Below are positions 47,301-58,286 of a DNA stretch of 64,000 bases, one piece after another. How positions within the stretch are numbered: position 1 is the first letter of the stretch; each line of letters opens with the position of its first letter. The position numbers and the translations under genes were made by a program. This stretch comes from Brienomyrus brachyistius (Eukaryota > Chordata > Actinopteri > Osteoglossiformes > Mormyridae), in assembly GCF_023856365.1 (NCBI RefSeq), contig NC_064539.1:13901519-13965518 (forward strand), read 5' to 3'. Under the pieces are notes generated by a model that had not been told where the DNA came from, ran no database searches, and saw only the letters and a list, made by a program, of their open reading frames with translations.

Positions 47301-49255
47301 GTCTTGTGCATGGCTCCAGTGTCCGTATAGTTTTTAAGGCCGTTATGTTTTGATAAATATTAGGCTTTATTTAGAATTTATTTTAATGTCTAGATCTATG
47401 TATGCCCATCCTAGGGTTGCGTGCATGCTTTTAATTATGACGTCGTAGTGCCAAGAGCGTATTCCCCCTGTGAAACAGGCCCACTGGGTTCTGTTTTAGC
47501 CCAGTGCTGTTAGCCTGCTGGCTAAGCCACTGTATATTAGCGCACATTACTAGTTCTGTTAACAGTCGCAATTGTTAAGTGTGCTGTATCTTAATAATAC
47601 TGCGTCTGTGACATCTATTACGATTTTTTTCATAGTAGAATACCATAATCTTAAGAAAAAGAGCTACGTGTTGCTATTCTGCCAACTATGTAGAGAATAT
47701 AGATAGTTGGCCGCGCACTTTCTGTGAATTAAAATAAGTCAAGTAACCGGTCACTAAAACATTATGTTCTTCACACAGCATCCCTTTACTTATATAAGCT
47801 ATAAGCAAAATGCTTTCCTTGGTAAAGCTCCCGCTGGCCGCTCTCTGGCATTGCTTTTCCTGGGGCACATGGACGCTCCTGCCTGCGTGTCTCTGACAGC
47901 TGCGGTAATACCGGCGCAGTCTGACAGGCTGCCAGCTCGCGCGATTCGGGACACTTCTTATTGAGGAGGGGAGCGTAAAACACCCAAGAAGCCAAAGCTG
48001 TTTTGCTGTATAACTGTTTTTTTTTTTGTCGTTTTAAATTTTAACGATAAGCCATCTAGTTTTTTGCTGTTTGTTGTTGTTGTTCTGGAATAAGTAATAC
48101 AGAAAGTCGAACTACCTTATTCGGCATTTTTTTATCCACTGTTTATTCGGCGATTATCTATGAATTTACGTGTTCATTAGAAAAATTAAATAGAAGTACT
48201 CTTAAGAGAGAGTTTATTTGGCATGTTATTTGACGACTTGATTGTTATGTTTATATGCTTAGGGGGAGACGGATGGTCCTCTATTAAGGCAAATGTATTA
48301 AAATGTTTATTCCAAGGAAAAATCAATATTCATGTTTTTCCAAATTTGAGAAGTGCAGTTTGCTTAGCCAGATCACATAAAAAAAAGGCATATAAGTGGA
48401 TCTTATTCCACATCAGCATTTTGAAAAGCGGTTTGAAGAAGTTGGGGAACTTGTCGCACTCAAGTGCAGTATCAAGTGCTGGAGGTCATCTCTATTTTGG
48501 AAAGACACGCTCCCATGCCAAGCGTCAGTTTCTGAATTTGTCTCTGTATAAAAATAAGTTCTGTCAGAAGTTCAGATCTCCAAATAAACCAAGATTGAAC
48601 TTTAACAAACAGTGCTGCACGCATACGTCCATGTGTAGTGCACTAACCATGCTGTCCTTTGCCTTGTGTTTGCACCTTGGTCAATACGTGGGACAGTGTT
48701 TCAGATGACATCACATAGCAAACCTTGCTATTATGCCCTGCATGTTATGTAAAGCATCTTGGACATTTGAATCAACAAGTCAATTCCTGTCTGAAAATGT
48801 TTCCAGTGCAGATCTTTTCTAGTATTGTTGTTTAATATAATTAAGATTATTAAATATGGAATTTTTCACTGTCAGTTTGCTGGAGGTAATTGTTCCAAAT
48901 AAATATAGCCGTATCAAAGCTCTGATTTATTTTTTATGTTAGGTTTTTTTCTACCCCAAAAAAAAATTATTATGTTGTCAATGTGTGAGTGTTTAAAAGA
49001 AATGGCCGCATGCATCACAGTATGAATTCAGGCTGTCAGTAGATCTTGACAAACTGGGGCCAACTGGCAACCAAAAAGCAGCCCGAGAGTTTGCTGTCAA
49101 GCTGCCACAGTTTGATATTTCTCTGCCTAATGGGGGGCCCAAGTACATTTTGTGCCCCCCCAACCCCGAGATAAGTAAACCCTGATTTGGGGAATAATTA
49201 TGAAGGATGTTTTAGAGAAGACTTTATACTTACTTTCTGGCTGACATTCTCCCAG
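47301..49255 (+). other. Probable cnot6l first intron
   Basis: Non-coding. A 161-codon plus-strand frame at 48223-48708 is long for AT-rich DNA but has no recognised domain and no clear homologue (see findings). Confidence 0.4.
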
Positions 49256-49265
49256 ATTAACAGGT

Positions 49266-49377
49266 ATGCCCAGGGAAAAATATGATCCCCCAGATCCTCG
49301 CCGATTATATACAATCATGTCAGCTGAGGAGGCAGCAAGTGGAAAGAAGTCTCTTTGGTCAGAGCTGGAGATTTCAG
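49266..49377 (+). CDS. cnot6l: cnot6l coding exon 1
   Basis: Encodes MPREKYDPPDPRRLYTIM through to ELEIS (residues 1-37). The acceptor TTCTCCCAG ends at 49255, so ten bases precede the ATG. They read in frame as RLTG, matching the vertebrate longer N-terminus. The donor is TCAG|GTGAG. Confidence 0.93.
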
Positions 49378-52300
49378 GTGAGTTGCCCCACCCTTCACTT
49401 CAGTGTTTCTTACTTTTGAGATTTTGACATTTTAAAACAAATCTGTTTTGTCAAACTTATAAGATGGGCAACTTCTTTTGAGAAGAGACATTCTGTCATA
49501 AATTCATGACAGTTATGCTGGAAAATATAATGCAGTGCTGTGAAAAGTCATGGGCAGCCAATGTTGACTGTTTGGAGCATATTTTTCAGTAAGCAGAAAC
49601 ACAGAATTTCTTCTGTTCTTCAGAAAGTTGTTAAAAGCCCACAAGAACACAGCTTTTGCTTCCCAGTAGCATCACAGTCATCTAAAATGTAATCACTTAA
49701 TTAAACTCACCTTAGTTAACTTTTAACTTTATGATGTATTTGGTTAGCCATTCAAAGTGTGGTAGTGAGTTCAACAAATACATGGATATAATATACTGTA
49801 TTGAATGGCAACCAGTTACTGCTGTGATTTTCAGTTTGGAATCAGCTAAGCTAACACATGTTGGCAGCCAGTACTGTATATGGCATTGAGTTATCTTAGC
49901 TAAGTATATATTTTTATTAACCTTAATGTAAAAACAACAGGACCTACATGTAAATTCATTTGCCAGGACGGGTTCGAAGCTTGAGTAGCTCGCTATGGAC
50001 ACTGACGCACTTGACGGCGCTGCATCTCAACGACAACAACCTAAGTCGCATTCCTCCAGAGATAGCCAAACTCCAGAACCTGGTTTACCTGAATCTTTCC
50101 TCCAATAAGCTGCGCAGCCTCCCAGCAGAACTTGGAAACATGGTGTCACTCAGGTGAGCCCGTTCACCCTTGTGCTCATTGGTTTGTAAAGCAGGCATAT
50201 GGCTTAGCAGTGAGTCACAGAAGCTCAAAATTCTTGGCATGTGAGGAGTTGCTGGCTAGTCTGCAAGCTGTGGTGGAAATTGGGGCTAAACAGGGTGCAT
50301 ATAAGAGAAAGAAATATCAAAAATTCTTCACCAATATGGCTCCTGTGTGTTTTCTTGTCTCTCTTTCAGGGAACTGCTTTTAAATAACAATCTTTTACGA
50401 GTTCTGCCTTATGAACTTGGGCGGCTGTTTCAATTGCAAAGCTTAGGCTTGAAAGGTACTTTTTTCCCATTTTACTTTATACAGCATTTTGGAAATCTTA
50501 CTTCAGCATGCCATTATATATATTATTGATGATTTTTTTGCCTCATTCTTTTCTTGATGTCATGTTTACATTTAGAAGTGATTTAGATGCTTACACTTGT
50601 CGTAGTATTTTAACCGGCATGAAACTAAACTAAACTCTTTTTTTTTTCTCCAGGAAATCCTTTGTCACAAGATATTCTTAATCTTTACCAGGAACCTGAT
50701 GGAACCAGAAAGCTTCTTAATTATATGCTTGACAATCTTGCAGGTACAAATTGTTTTGCAGTTTTCTGTTTTTTGTTTAGTACAGATTTAGACTTCTTTA
50801 TATTTTCTACTGCGAACTTTGACATTGCTTTGAAATTGGAGGCAAATGTGCAAATATTTTCATTTTGAAGTTCCTATGATTTTATTTTTATTTCAGTGCA
50901 CCCTGAACAGCTTCCTCAAAGACCTTGGATTACACTAAAAGAACGAGACCAAATGATTCCAACAGGTATGTTTTCTTTGTATAAATGACTATGTAGTCTG
51001 TAGGCTTATTTGTCATATTTTGGGTTAGTCTATGTAAGATACAGTTATCACTGGCATGTCCCATTCCCCCCCCCCCCCCCCCAGCCACATTTACGGTCAT
51101 ATGTTACAACGTGCTGTGTGACAAGTATGCCACAAAACAGCTGTATGGCTACTGTCCATCTTGGGCGCTGAACTGGGAGTACAGGAAAAAGGGAATCATG
51201 GAGGAGATCACAAACTGCGATGCGGATATCATCAGTCTTCAGGTAAACTATGCTGACTGACTCTAATTTGTAGAGTAGTATGGTCCAGTGAGTTAGGCCT
51301 CTGTGCCTCTGGTCAGAGGTCACCTGTATGAATCCCGTGGTCAGCAGAATAGTCAAGGTGCTGTTGGGCCCTTCAGCAAGGTCCTTAACCCCCAAAAAAT
51401 AACCTAGGGGCCATGTGCAGAATTGTGCTGTATTTAACATTACAGTACATTATCTGCAGTTCTTATTTGTTATAACATTCAGTTTATTGTACTTAGTTAC
51501 TCATTTTTATTATCTACTTTTACTTGTTATTCTTTCTTGTATTTATTTCTACCTAAATTATCCTTTCTTGTGTTTATCCTTCTGCTCACAGGAATCAGTA
51601 AAGTTTTGTCTTACGCTTTTTATAAAAATGAAACTTTAAGTAATGCATTTAGGCCAGAGTGTGAAGTACACCTGCCCTTGACTTGGTTTTCTAAGAGTCA
51701 TAATCCAACGTGTCCATGTTCTTACGTGTTTCTACAGGAAGTTGAAACTGAGCAGTACTACGCTCTTTTTCTGGAAACCCTGAAGGAGCGTGGCTATGAT
51801 GGCTACTTCTGCCCCAAGTCTCGTGCCAAATTGGTGTCTGAACCAGAAAGGAAGCATGTGGATGGCTGTGCAATATTTTTCAAGACAGAGAAGTTCGGTT
51901 ACAAGCCATCTTCACTGTTTAATGTCTGCAGGCAAAGTGATGGAATGTTTGTCTGTTAGATTATCAATATTCTTACATGGACATGCTTGTTTTTTCACAA
52001 ACAAGACATTGGCTTGTAATAGGAGAAAAAGGCTTCCTTGTTTACTGCCTTACAACATGCCCTTTTAAGAGAATACTGAAGAATCTGTTAATATTATACA
52101 GTCTGGATGGACCTAATAGTTACTTGCTGTTTCAGGTTCACACTTGTGCAAAAGCACACTGTTGAGTTCAACCAGGTCGCAATGGCGAACTCAGAAGGTT
52201 CAGAAGTCATGCTGAATCGAGTAATGACGAAAGACAACATTGGTGTAGCTGTATTGTTAGAGGTCAACAAGGACATGTTTTCTGGAGGTGAGGAAGTTAT

Positions 52301-54938
52301 TCATGACCCCTTGCATATTTGAGATCTCAAAAAGAGAGAAGTTATTTTAGGTGTATTTTCATGATGAACAACCAATGGTAAATTTTAAAATGTTAATGTA
52401 TATATAAAGTCATGAATGACTAGATAGTATTTTGTGGTGAATTCTAGTGAGTGAGATCTTTGAATGCCCACTGATATAGCTGTAGTTATTATTATTTATT
52501 ATGGATTTAATTCACTGTTCAGTTGTTATTGTACAGGGACAAAGCCCATACAAGAGAAGCAGATGCTCCTAGTTGCCAATGCACACATGCACTGGGACCC
52601 TGAGTTTTCTGACGTGAAGCTGATCCAGACCATGATGTTCATTTCGGAGCTGAAAAGCATTGCGGAGAAAACCTCTCGGTCAGAGGCGTCCAGCTCCACC
52701 GCTCTCGATTCTGGCTCCATACCCATTGTCCTGTGTGCGGATCTCAATTCGCTACCAGATTCAGGTGTGGGATTTTAGAAAGAAACACAGCTTATTTGAT
52801 TGGAAGCACAATATGGCATATTGACATTTTCGTGTTTCACATGTTAAACGTTTCAAAAGATCAGAATTTTCTTTGTCAAGCAAGATCCAGTTGCTTACTC
52901 ATGTCGCTGTACTTACCTTAGACTTGAATCAAATGAAAAATGATTTTTCTTTAAAAATATATTTTCAGTTATTAAATGTATTTCTTTATTTTGTTTCAGG
53001 AGTGGTGGAGTATTTGAGTAATGGCGGAGTGGCAGAAAATCACAAGGACTTCAAAGAGCTCCGCTATAGCGAATGTCTAACGAACTTCAGCTGCAATGGA
53101 AAGAATGGCAACTCAGAGGGCAGCATCACGCACAGCTTCCAGCTGAAGAGCGCGTATGAGAATGACGCGATGCCTTACACTAATTATACCTATGATTTTA
53201 AGGTAGGACCATGTCACCAGTTACATTTCCTGCTAAAAAGTAAAAATCCAGACCATGATTTTGTTTCAACCAACCAGTATAAAGAGTCACACTCTCAGGA
53301 TACTCTGAAACAGAAATTTTGGTCTGGATTTTTACTTTCTGAACCTGAACTATCCTCCTCTGCAGTTTATCGATGCCAGTTTCAGTGTTGAGAAATGATT
53401 ATTTTATGCTTTCTCTTTGGTCCTTAATAATATAGACATTCTCTACAGCTGGTAATATAATTAGATGACAAATAGCTTTACTTTTTACCTATATACGTTA
53501 AAGTAGTTCCAGGTACATTACCCTGGATGACTTCAATGAGTTATTAATGGGAGTGTAAAGACACATTGATGTATCGTGATGAATTGATTATTACGGTGGG
53601 GATTAAATTGCATAGATCTGTCATGTCAGAATTATCTATCATCAATGCCTTTGGGGTCAAAATCCTCCTTAAAAATACTTATAGGTTGCACACTCACGTA
53701 GTGCAGGTAGCTGTACAAAGTAGGAGCACCAGCATGCAAATCCGAAATGTAGGATGGCATGAAAAGGTTCCTTAATATTCATTAAAGAAGTGCTATAATA
53801 TCATTTTCACTATGGTGTGGTCTTTGCACTATGATGCTTATGGGGAAACTGAGCCCTGTTTTTAGCACAGAATGCTCTCTTTAATAGTTAAGAATTTTTT
53901 GTATTACAATGCTTTTAAGAAACATCTCTCTTTTGTAGTGCAAAAAAGTAATTCTTTATGCTAGTTACAGTAGCAATGGTCAAGACTCTGTGGTAGCTAA
54001 CTAGGTAGCTAAGTAAAACAGATGCATGATATAATAACGATAACAATAATAATAATAATAGTAATACTATCTATCTATAGTAGTAGTTCTCAAAGTCGGT
54101 CCTCGACTTTTTTGGCCCCACTGCTCTGCTTGTCTTCCTTCTATCACTGCTCCCAGCTGTCTTTCAGCATCTGATTGACTGAACACACCTGATCCAGGTA
54201 ATCAGCAGTGTGTAGGGCAGGGATAGCTGGAAAACAAGCAGGGCAGTGGGGCCTGAGGACCGAGTTTGAGAACCACTGATCTATAGTAATAATCTGTCTA
54301 TATCTATCTATGCGAATACGCATCCGTGGGGGGGCGGTCGTTTATGCAGGGCCCTGCAGCCCGAAAGTCTGACAGGACTGGTCCCCAGGACAGATAATTT
54401 TGAGAATCGCTGAGTTAACATATCGGTATCAGCTGTCATTTGTTAAAAATCAAGATATTGGCATTTCTTCCAATATACTCGTGTATTCAGTGTAACGTCA
54501 TTCCACTAATGGCCAATCAAGTGGCCAATCAAGCAGTGGTTTCTTTATGTACAGTTCAGTTGTTGGCATTTTCGACAATTTACTCTGGCTTGTTCTCCCT
54601 CTTTAATAATAACAATACAATTTATGTTCGTTCTTAACATCTGATTCTCTCTCCACCATGTCTCTCCTTCCCAGTACATCACTCTCTTTGCCTGACATTC
54701 TCTCTTTTGCCCTGTATCTCTCCACCAGGGCGTGATCGACTACATTTTCTATTCCAAGACTCACATGAGTGTACTGGGTGTCCTGGGGCCCTTGGACACC
54801 CAGTGGCTGGAGGAGAACTGCATCACGGGTTGTCCGCACCCCCACATCCCCTCTGACCACTTCTCCCTGCTCACGCAGCTGGAGCTGCATCCGCCCTCCC
54901 TGTCGCTCAATGGCCTCCACCTGCCCATCCACAGGTAG
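49266..54938 (+). CDS. cnot6l: CCR4-NOT deadenylase subunit CNOT6L (CCR4b), eleven coding exons
   Basis: Cytoplasmic poly(A)-specific 3'-exonuclease of the CCR4-NOT complex, which shortens mRNA tails before decay. Coding exons are 49266-49377, 49967-50153, 50370-50455, 50654-50743, 50897-50965, 51085-51242, 51738-51892, 52136-52287, 52537-52764, 53000-53202 and 54729-54938. They sum to 1650 nt (549 residues), with every phase matching. Leucine-rich repeats span about residues 45-145 and bind CNOT7/8-type partners in the family. The endonuclease/exonuclease/phosphatase domain covers about 180-540. Catalytic and metal-binding positions are intact: Glu235 (EVETEQY), Asp405 (CADLNSL), Asp484 (VIDYIF) and His524 (SDHFSL), each five below the human numbering. 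VHPEQLPQRPWITLKERDQ separates it from paralogue CNOT6. Human CNOT6L starts five residues earlier. Here the exon begins at 49256 with codons for RLTG before Met, so a start in an unseen upstream exon is possible. Confidence 0.97.
49967..50153 (+). CDS. cnot6l: cnot6l coding exon 2
   Basis: Begins GRVRSLSSSLW and carries the first leucine-rich repeats (LTALHLNDNNLSRIPPEIAK and LVYLNLSSNKLRSLPAELG). Acceptor TTTGCCAG, donor CTCAG|GTGAG. Confidence 0.95.
50370..50455 (+). CDS. cnot6l: cnot6l coding exon 3
   Basis: Leucine-rich repeats ELLLNNNLLRVLPYELGRLF and QLQSLGLKG. Acceptor CTCTTTCAG, donor AAAG|GTACTT. Confidence 0.95.
50654..50743 (+). CDS. cnot6l: cnot6l coding exon 4
   Basis: NPLSQDILNLYQEPDGTRKL through LDNLA, the cap of the repeat domain. 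Acceptor TTCTCCAG, donor GCAG|GTACAA. Confidence 0.95.
50897..50965 (+). CDS. cnot6l: cnot6l coding exon 5
   Basis: VHPEQLPQRPWITLKERDQM, the linker to the nuclease domain and the stretch that best identifies CNOT6L rather than CNOT6. Donor ACAG|GTATG. Confidence 0.95.
51085..51242 (+). CDS. cnot6l: cnot6l coding exon 6
   Basis: Start of the nuclease domain: TFTVMCYNVLCDKYATKQLY, YCPSWALNWEYRKKGIMEEI, DADIISLQ. The acceptor follows a 17-base pure C run (51066-51082). Donor CAG|GTAAAC. Confidence 0.95.
51285..51420 (+). repeat. tRNA-derived SINE in a cnot6l intron
   Basis: CTGTATGAATCCCGTGGTCA (B-box-like), then GGTGCTGTTGGGCCCTTCAG and CAAGGTCCTTAACCCCC, the body of a common fish SINE. It lies in the intron between coding exons 6 and 7. 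Confidence 0.75.
51738..51892 (+). CDS. cnot6l: cnot6l coding exon 7
   Basis: Opens with the catalytic Glu235 (EVETEQYYALFLETLKERGY) and ends KHVDGCAIFFKTE plus two bases of Lys. Frame continuity to exon 8 requires the donor GAA|GTTCGG, which is weak against the GTRAGT consensus (see findings). Confidence 0.9.
52136..52287 (+). CDS. cnot6l: cnot6l coding exon 8
   Basis: FTLVQKHTVEFNQVAMANSE, MLNRVMTKDNIGVAVLLEVN and KDMFSGG. Acceptor TGTTTCAG, donor GGAG|GTGAGG. Confidence 0.95.
52537..52764 (+). CDS. cnot6l: cnot6l coding exon 9
   Basis: Carries the active-site strand LLVANAHMHWDPEFSDVKLI and VLCADLNSLPDS with metal-binding Asp405. The Ser-rich stretch (KTSRSEASSSTALDSGS) is the variable loop of the family. 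Donor TCAG|GTGTGG. Confidence 0.95.
53000..53202 (+). CDS. cnot6l: cnot6l coding exon 10
   Basis: VVEYLSNGGVAENHKDFKEL, NFSCNGKNGNSEGSITHSFQ and MPYTNYTYDFK. Acceptor TTGTTTCAG, donor AAG|GTAGGA. Confidence 0.95.
54081..54278. mobile_element. hAT MITE in the last cnot6l intron, perfect 8-bp duplication
   Basis: The ends TAGTAGTTCTCAAAGTCGGT and ACCGAGTTTGAGAACCACTG are inverted repeats. ATCTATAG flanks both sides (54073-54080 and 54279-54286). Non-coding. Confidence 0.92.
54287..54420. repeat. Possible second hAT-type fragment
   Basis: Right part GACTGGTCCCCAGGACAGAT then TTTTGAGAATCGCTG (54378-54412) resembles a hAT MITE right end. The left end is not found. A G-run sits at 54327-54334. 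Confidence 0.4.
54729..54938 (+). CDS. cnot6l: cnot6l coding exon 11 (terminal)
   Basis: GVIDYIFYSKTHMSVLGVLG, CPHPHIPSDHFSLLTQLELH with catalytic His524, ending GLHLPIHR and TAG. Acceptor CTCCACCAG. Confidence 0.96.
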   Translation, partial: GVIDYIFYSKTHMSVLGVLGPLDTQWLEENCITGCPHPHIPSDHFSLLTQLELHPPSLSLNGLHLPIHR

Positions 54939-55330
54939 CCCGACCCTTCCTGGGGGTGTGGGCATGGCCAGCTGCCAGACTGCCACCCACCAAGGAGTGC
55001 AGTATGACTTCCATGCTGCCTCGTCCCAAGCTGCTCCCTTTTAAGTGTTTGCACATGAATTTTACTCATTTAGTCTTGAAAGGCTGGACACCAAATTAGG
55101 GTTGGGAGTCTTGTTTTTGTTAAATGTCCTGCTTTACTTGGCAACATTATGGTTTAACCTTTTAATAAGCACTGTGTTGGCAATTTGTTTTGGTGTGTGA
55201 AAATGGAAGTGATAAATTTGTACTGAGTTTTCTTCTGGCAGTGCATCTGCTCAGTCCTAGCCATTATGTTTGAATTGGCATGGGGTTCTGAAATTGCAAA
55301 AAATAAAAAATCCTACAGATGTCTTGCACA
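54939..55330 (+). promoter_or_regulatory. cnot6l: cnot6l 3' UTR with polyadenylation signal
   Basis: AATAAA at 55302-55307, about 365 bases after the stop, is the first canonical signal. Human CNOT6L uses a much longer 3' UTR, so later sites may also be used. Confidence 0.5.
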
Positions 55331-57180
55331 ATGTCAAAAGTGGGTGGGGAAAAAACTAATGTTGCCTAAAAAAATTAGGACATAAGACAGAATCCCAGCC
55401 CTACTAAGTCAAAATAAACTAGATATTTCATGTTATTTGTGCTGCTGTTTCTACACTATGCATTTCATTTGTTATTTGCTTAAAATCAGTGTGCACATGA
55501 ACCAAAAAGTTTAAATTTTTTGGGTGCTGAATCACTTTGCTTTCTGGGAGCACAAACCTGCCAGCATCTGCAAGCCATGGCAAATCAGCATGCAGATGCA
55601 TCTCTGCATTGTGTCCATAGTCGGTTTTCATATCCGACAATAATTAGGACTTCATATAAAATTGGTCGTCTGCCTGGAGTGGTAGTGAAACAAGCTCACC
55701 AAATTCTCTACTCTCTTTCATCTGTTAAAATTCACATTTAAGTATTCAATGCTTCAGTTCTGAATGTACAGAGAAGTTCAGTGCTAACTTTTTCTTGAGG
55801 TATCTATGTTGAGTATCTTTTGTAGGGTAAAAACATGGTATTTATTCATCCAGTGGACCACATTGATTTTATACAAGTGGTTGCCAGGTATCAATACTGT
55901 GCTGTGCCATTTCTATGGTTTAAGCCAGTGTTTCTGAACCTTCCGGTCCTTGCGGACCCCAGACGGTCAGGGCATTTCCAAGAATCGGGTTGAGAAGCAC
56001 TGGTTTAAAATTTTCACGGTATCACAAGAATTTTCTAGCCCAATATATGAATTGTAGCTATTGGCCTGCATCAAACACAGAAAAAAAAATCACATTTAGG
56101 ATGTAAGTTTGCATTGTAGTTTTCATGCTTCAAAACAAGGAGTTGGGTAGATCAATTATCACCGAATCTAAATGTGCAAACGGGTTTGATGTGGACAGGG
56201 CAGTCTGGCTGCCTGGCAGGTGTGAATTTAACCCCAGACCTCTATTTCACCTGATTCACTCAAATTAATCCCCCCCCCATACTAAAAGTAGGCTTTGCTT
56301 TGTTTGCACTCAAGCACGATTCAGATGGACGTGCTTCTGATTCCCGTAGCGGCCACCAAGCCCCATTCTGACAGGCGTAAGGCCTGTGTGCTGCTACCAG
56401 CACTTTGTGACATCTGTTCACACCATGCGGAACTCATGTGTTCATGCTTGGATTTGACCAACAGAGATTCTCACTTTCGCCTTTCTTATAATAGTACCTG
56501 GACCTTGTGGTGGGTGGGGCTGTGGGAGGGGGACAGGAGCTCTCTTTTTTTATTATGCATATTCTTCACAGTACACAAGCTTGGTTCAGATTCTTGTCTC
56601 TGAACCGCACTCTATAAGTCTATAAGGCATCCTGACAGATCCTCACAGTTACTCAGTGACCGGAGATTGCCTCTTATTGTTTCATAAAGTAACGGCCATC
56701 AAAGTGGTACTTAACATGATTTTAAGATTTTATCTTTTTTTTTTCTGGTGATTCCTTTATCAATGACACATTTTTACATAAACATATGAAAATTGTACAA
56801 TACTGTATGTAAATCAATGTGAAATATCAATGTTTTAATATTTAAAACACTTTCCTCTAAGCTCTGCAAAAATCGATGACTGTGATGACTGTCCTGGGTG
56901 TTACAGATATACTATATTCATATAAACTCACAGGTACTATCTCTTGATAATCCATCTGAGTCATTACTTTCATATGCATGTTTAATTCATTTCAATCATT
57001 TTAACCAAATTATATTTCCATGGGTTTTTTTTTTTTGCATCTGACCACATGTTTTATTGACTCATGAAAAATCATTGCCAGCCGGCTCATGGACTACGTG
57101 TATATCTATATTTATAGAATATAAAGTTCTATTTTAGACTATATGCTACAGTTTTTAAGACAATGTGCCTACTTCTGCAT
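55331..57180. other. Intergenic or extended 3' UTR, one MITE
   Basis: Apart from the short hAT-type MITE at 55926-56002 nothing is recognised. A C-run lies at 56271-56278. Confidence 0.5.
55926..56002. mobile_element. Short hAT-type MITE
   Basis: CAGTGTTTCTGAACCTTCCG at the left and GGGTTGAGAAGCACTG at the right are imperfect inverted ends. The flanks GTTTAAGC and GTTTAAAA agree at six of eight bases. Only 77 bp. Confidence 0.7.
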
Positions 57181-58286
57181 GACAGTGCTATCCTCGACAT
57201 GCAGTGTCTCTGGCCCGGTTTTGTTCCTTCGATCCACCACTGCCACAACTTCTTGGAAACCTGTTTGTGGGACACGATCTGGTGCTTTTTCTTCTGGTTC
57301 TAAGATTCTGAAATTGCAGGGAGTGTCATGTTGAGCTTTTGTGCCATGTAGCACATCCATACTTGAACACAGTTACTATAGTGACTGCTCGTTTACCCTC
57401 TTCTGTTCTCTTTTTATTTGTGGTGTCCATTCATCAACTGAGAAAGTACAATTTTTATCATTGCGTAAAAATTTCTCAAAGTCACTCTTTTATATTGTTA
57501 AATCACACAGCATATCTTTGTATTTTATGACACTTCCCAGTATCATGATAAATCAACAAAAGCTCAAATGAGATTAAGGGTTGAGTCTTGTGAAGAAATG
57601 GTTACTTCAGTATTTTTTTTAATTCATCACTGTACTTATTTATTCTTTTTTTTTCTTGCCATTAACATCCAGAGCATTTCAGAACTCCTATTTTTGCCAT
57701 ATAGACAGTAGCAGTGTTTACCACAACTCAAACCGTGCAATTGGCTACAAACAGCTACTACACTTGGAGAGTGGGTAGTGGGGGGTCCCGAGGTAACTTT
57801 TTGAATGGGGCCTTGGAAATAACAAACCCGCCCCTGCCTATGGAACTGCAAAATAATATATGCTCAAAAATGACTCTTGTATCTGACCACTTCCTATCAC
57901 TTTTTTTTTTTTTTTTTTATGGATTTCAGATGTTACATAAACAGTGTAGTTCTCAGTTTTTTGAAGCTATCAATATTTAAATTTGTAATTGTGGTTATAA
58001 AGCATAAATGTGGAGATTAGTTTCCCAATCACCATATCTTGGATTGTTTTTTCAACTCCAGGTTAAAATATATTAAAGTATCCAGAAATGTTCTTATACG
58101 GTATATACTAAGACTAGTATAAGAAAACATTGTGTGCTCTGTGATAAGGGATGACTGCTTCTCAATCACCAACGCTACAAGGATATATCGTACATCTTCA
58201 ACTTTAATTTACTTTTAAATGTCAGACTCAAGTAAAGGTATCTAATTGTGAAAATCAGAAATAATTGCACTTTGAATTTCTCTTTG

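Noticed and set aside
47180..49265. A cnot6l start in the putative first exon at 47.1-47.2 kb (ATGTCTTTCAAAATT)
   Set aside because: Joining this ATG frame to 49256 gives an immediate TAA. The exon, if real, would be untranslated.
52873..53391. 172-codon frame running through cnot6l exon 10 into both introns
   Set aside because: Only 53000-53202 is coding. The rest is intron read through, as shown by consensus splice sites and the conserved protein.
57169..57360. Minus-strand frame with an acceptor-like TTTCAG, ending LHVEDSTVMQK and a stop
   Set aside because: It looks like a possible terminal exon, but no partner exon in compatible phase was found, and the candidate gene at 58.3 kb already ends with its own stop. 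An alternative 3' exon remains possible.
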